Below, piece after piece: positions 63,284-64,000 of a stretch of DNA of 64,000 bases; position 1 is the stretch's first letter, and each line of letters opens with the position of its first letter. Origin of the DNA: Candidatus Sysuiplasma acidicola (lineage in GTDB: Archaea > Thermoplasmatota > Thermoplasmata > Sysuiplasmatales > Sysuiplasmataceae); the NCBI GenBank assembly GCA_019721035.1, contig JAHEAA010000009.1, positions 1 to 64,000 of the forward strand, written 5' to 3'. The translations under genes and the position numbers were made by a program. The notes beneath the pieces are model-generated. The model ran no database searches, was not told the origin of the DNA, and worked only from the letters and a program-made list of their open reading frames with translations.

Positions 63284-64000
63284 TCAACCTGCCCATGAAT
63301 TCAAGTCAATCACTTTATTCAAGGATGGAATGCTTCCCCTGTGGAGCATGCGTATGTTCGTTCCCTTGAGAACGTATGAACTGGAGCGAAGTATGTTGAA
63401 AATCGAATAGCTCCCGGTGTAGAAACGGATGTTCATACGCTCCTTTTCATTCTCCCTTGCAAATTCTTCACCGGCGGATATCAGGGCAGATGCTTCAGTA
63501 TCCACTGACGCACTTCCGCGGAGCATCATGATCCTTATCGAACTGTTGTTTGAACCGTCAGACGTGCTGTAGGTGTATACCAGCGCAAAGCCCAGAGGCT
63601 CTTCGCCCCTTGTCAGGAACAGCGTTTCTCCTGTGTTGTGCTTCATCGAATAATAGACCTCCCTGGAATAGTCCAGTTCAGGCATGGAAAGGGAAGAGAG
63701 CGTCTTCACAGCATTCAAAGCCGCTTCCTCTCCCATCTCACTGTACCTTACAATGCTCGTTCCTGGAGGGGGAAAGACGTCCCGGCGTCTGGGCGCATAG
63801 AGTGATTTCTCCATGAGATAGGTCACTCTATCGGGATAGAAGCCAAGATTCGAGTAAAGGACCACATTTTTCATTGTTTCAGGCATTGTTTCCAGGCCAA
63901 TCACGGAACAACCCCTGTTTTCCAGATATGAAATGGCTCCCGTGATCAGCTTCTTACCCACTCCGGCGTTCTGGTTGTTAGGCAGCACCTCGACTGGACC
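63284..64000 (-). CDS. GNAT-family acetyltransferase, 5' end beyond the window
   Basis: At least 238 residues; the frame is open to the window edge (VEVLPNNQNAGVGKKLITGAI). LPNNQNAGVGKKLI is the acetyl-CoA binding motif (QxxGxG), followed by GLETMPETMKNVVLYSNLGFYPDRVTYLM, the end of a GNAT domain. The remaining 150 residues form a second alpha/beta domain that may be a degenerate GNAT unit (FLTRGEEPLGFALVYTYS). The complete protein presumably begins beyond 64000, upstream of this motif, with the first strands of the domain. Substrate unknown. Confidence 0.85.
   Translation of the reverse strand, partial: GPVEVLPNNQNAGVGKKLITGAISYLENRGCSVIGLETMPETMKNVVLYSNLGFYPDRVTYLMEKSLYAPRRRDVFPPPGTSIVRYSEMGEEAALNAVKTLSSLSMPELDYSREVYYSMKHNTGETLFLTRGEEPLGFALVYTYSTSDGSNNSSIRIMMLRGSASVDTEASALISAGEEFARENEKERMNIRFYTGSYSIFNILRSSSYVLKGTNIRMLHRGSIPSLNKVIDLNSWAG

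Overview
The window reads as a chromosomal segment of a thermoplasmatal archaeon (class Thermoplasmata, moderate G+C). The support is the gene content: a thermosome subunit, archaeal NAC, pelota, ABCE1, NreA with a PCNA-binding tail, an OB-fold SSB with an RG-rich tail, a tricorn-interacting-factor type M1 aminopeptidase, a zinc-containing ferredoxin, GH15 trehalase/glucoamylase and a Thermoplasma-type phosphoglycolate phosphatase. Two tRNA genes have archaeal bulge-helix-bulge introns. Many genes have a TATA-like box about 25-30 nt before the start codon and no leader, which I used to reset several starts.

Layout. Positions 1-2.5 kb hold an IS3-family element (IS150-like) inserted into the 5' part of a membrane-protein gene, then a frameshifted YwgA/Panacea-like gene. 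Positions 2.7-10 kb hold an amino-acid permease with CBS domains, a small membrane protein, a cysteine hydrolase, an Lrp/AsnC regulator, a class III aminotransferase and a membrane-protein gene split by an in-frame TGA. Positions 10.4-12.6 kb are an IS607-family element. Its serine recombinase gene is broken by a nonsense codon and by a 388-bp MITE-like insertion with an 8-bp target duplication, while its tnpB is intact.

Positions 12.6-17.6 kb contain an HxlR regulator divergent from a CopZ-like metallochaperone, tRNA-Asp, NAC, PGP, a TPR protein, RNase HII, an SCP2-like protein and initiator tRNA-Met. Positions 17.6-23.7 kb are the least conventional stretch: small exported or membrane proteins, a Cas4-like nuclease with a multi-helix membrane insert in an operon with a TPD/CDIN1-family nuclease, a zinc-ribbon membrane protein, and a translational-GTPase relative without a P-loop.

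Positions 23.7-36.9 kb are mostly housekeeping: ABCE1, a DtxR-like regulator with an operator palindrome and a HX4DH-type metal transporter, MetRS, PHP, pelota, urocanase, a beta-helix surface protein and a ferritin-VIT fusion. Positions 36.9-64 kb carry a glycosyltransferase, cation antiporter, solute symporter with its DUF3311 partner, amidohydrolase, DUF169, peroxiredoxin, peptidases (M1, GGT, S9), Zn-ferredoxin, SSB, an acyl-CoA synthetase/dehydrogenase pair, GH15, thermosome, NreA and a GNAT protein that runs off the right edge.

Together the window suggests an organotrophic archaeon that uses peptides, amino acids and possibly fatty acids, with active metal homeostasis and recent insertion-sequence activity. 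No CRISPR array or rRNA gene was seen.
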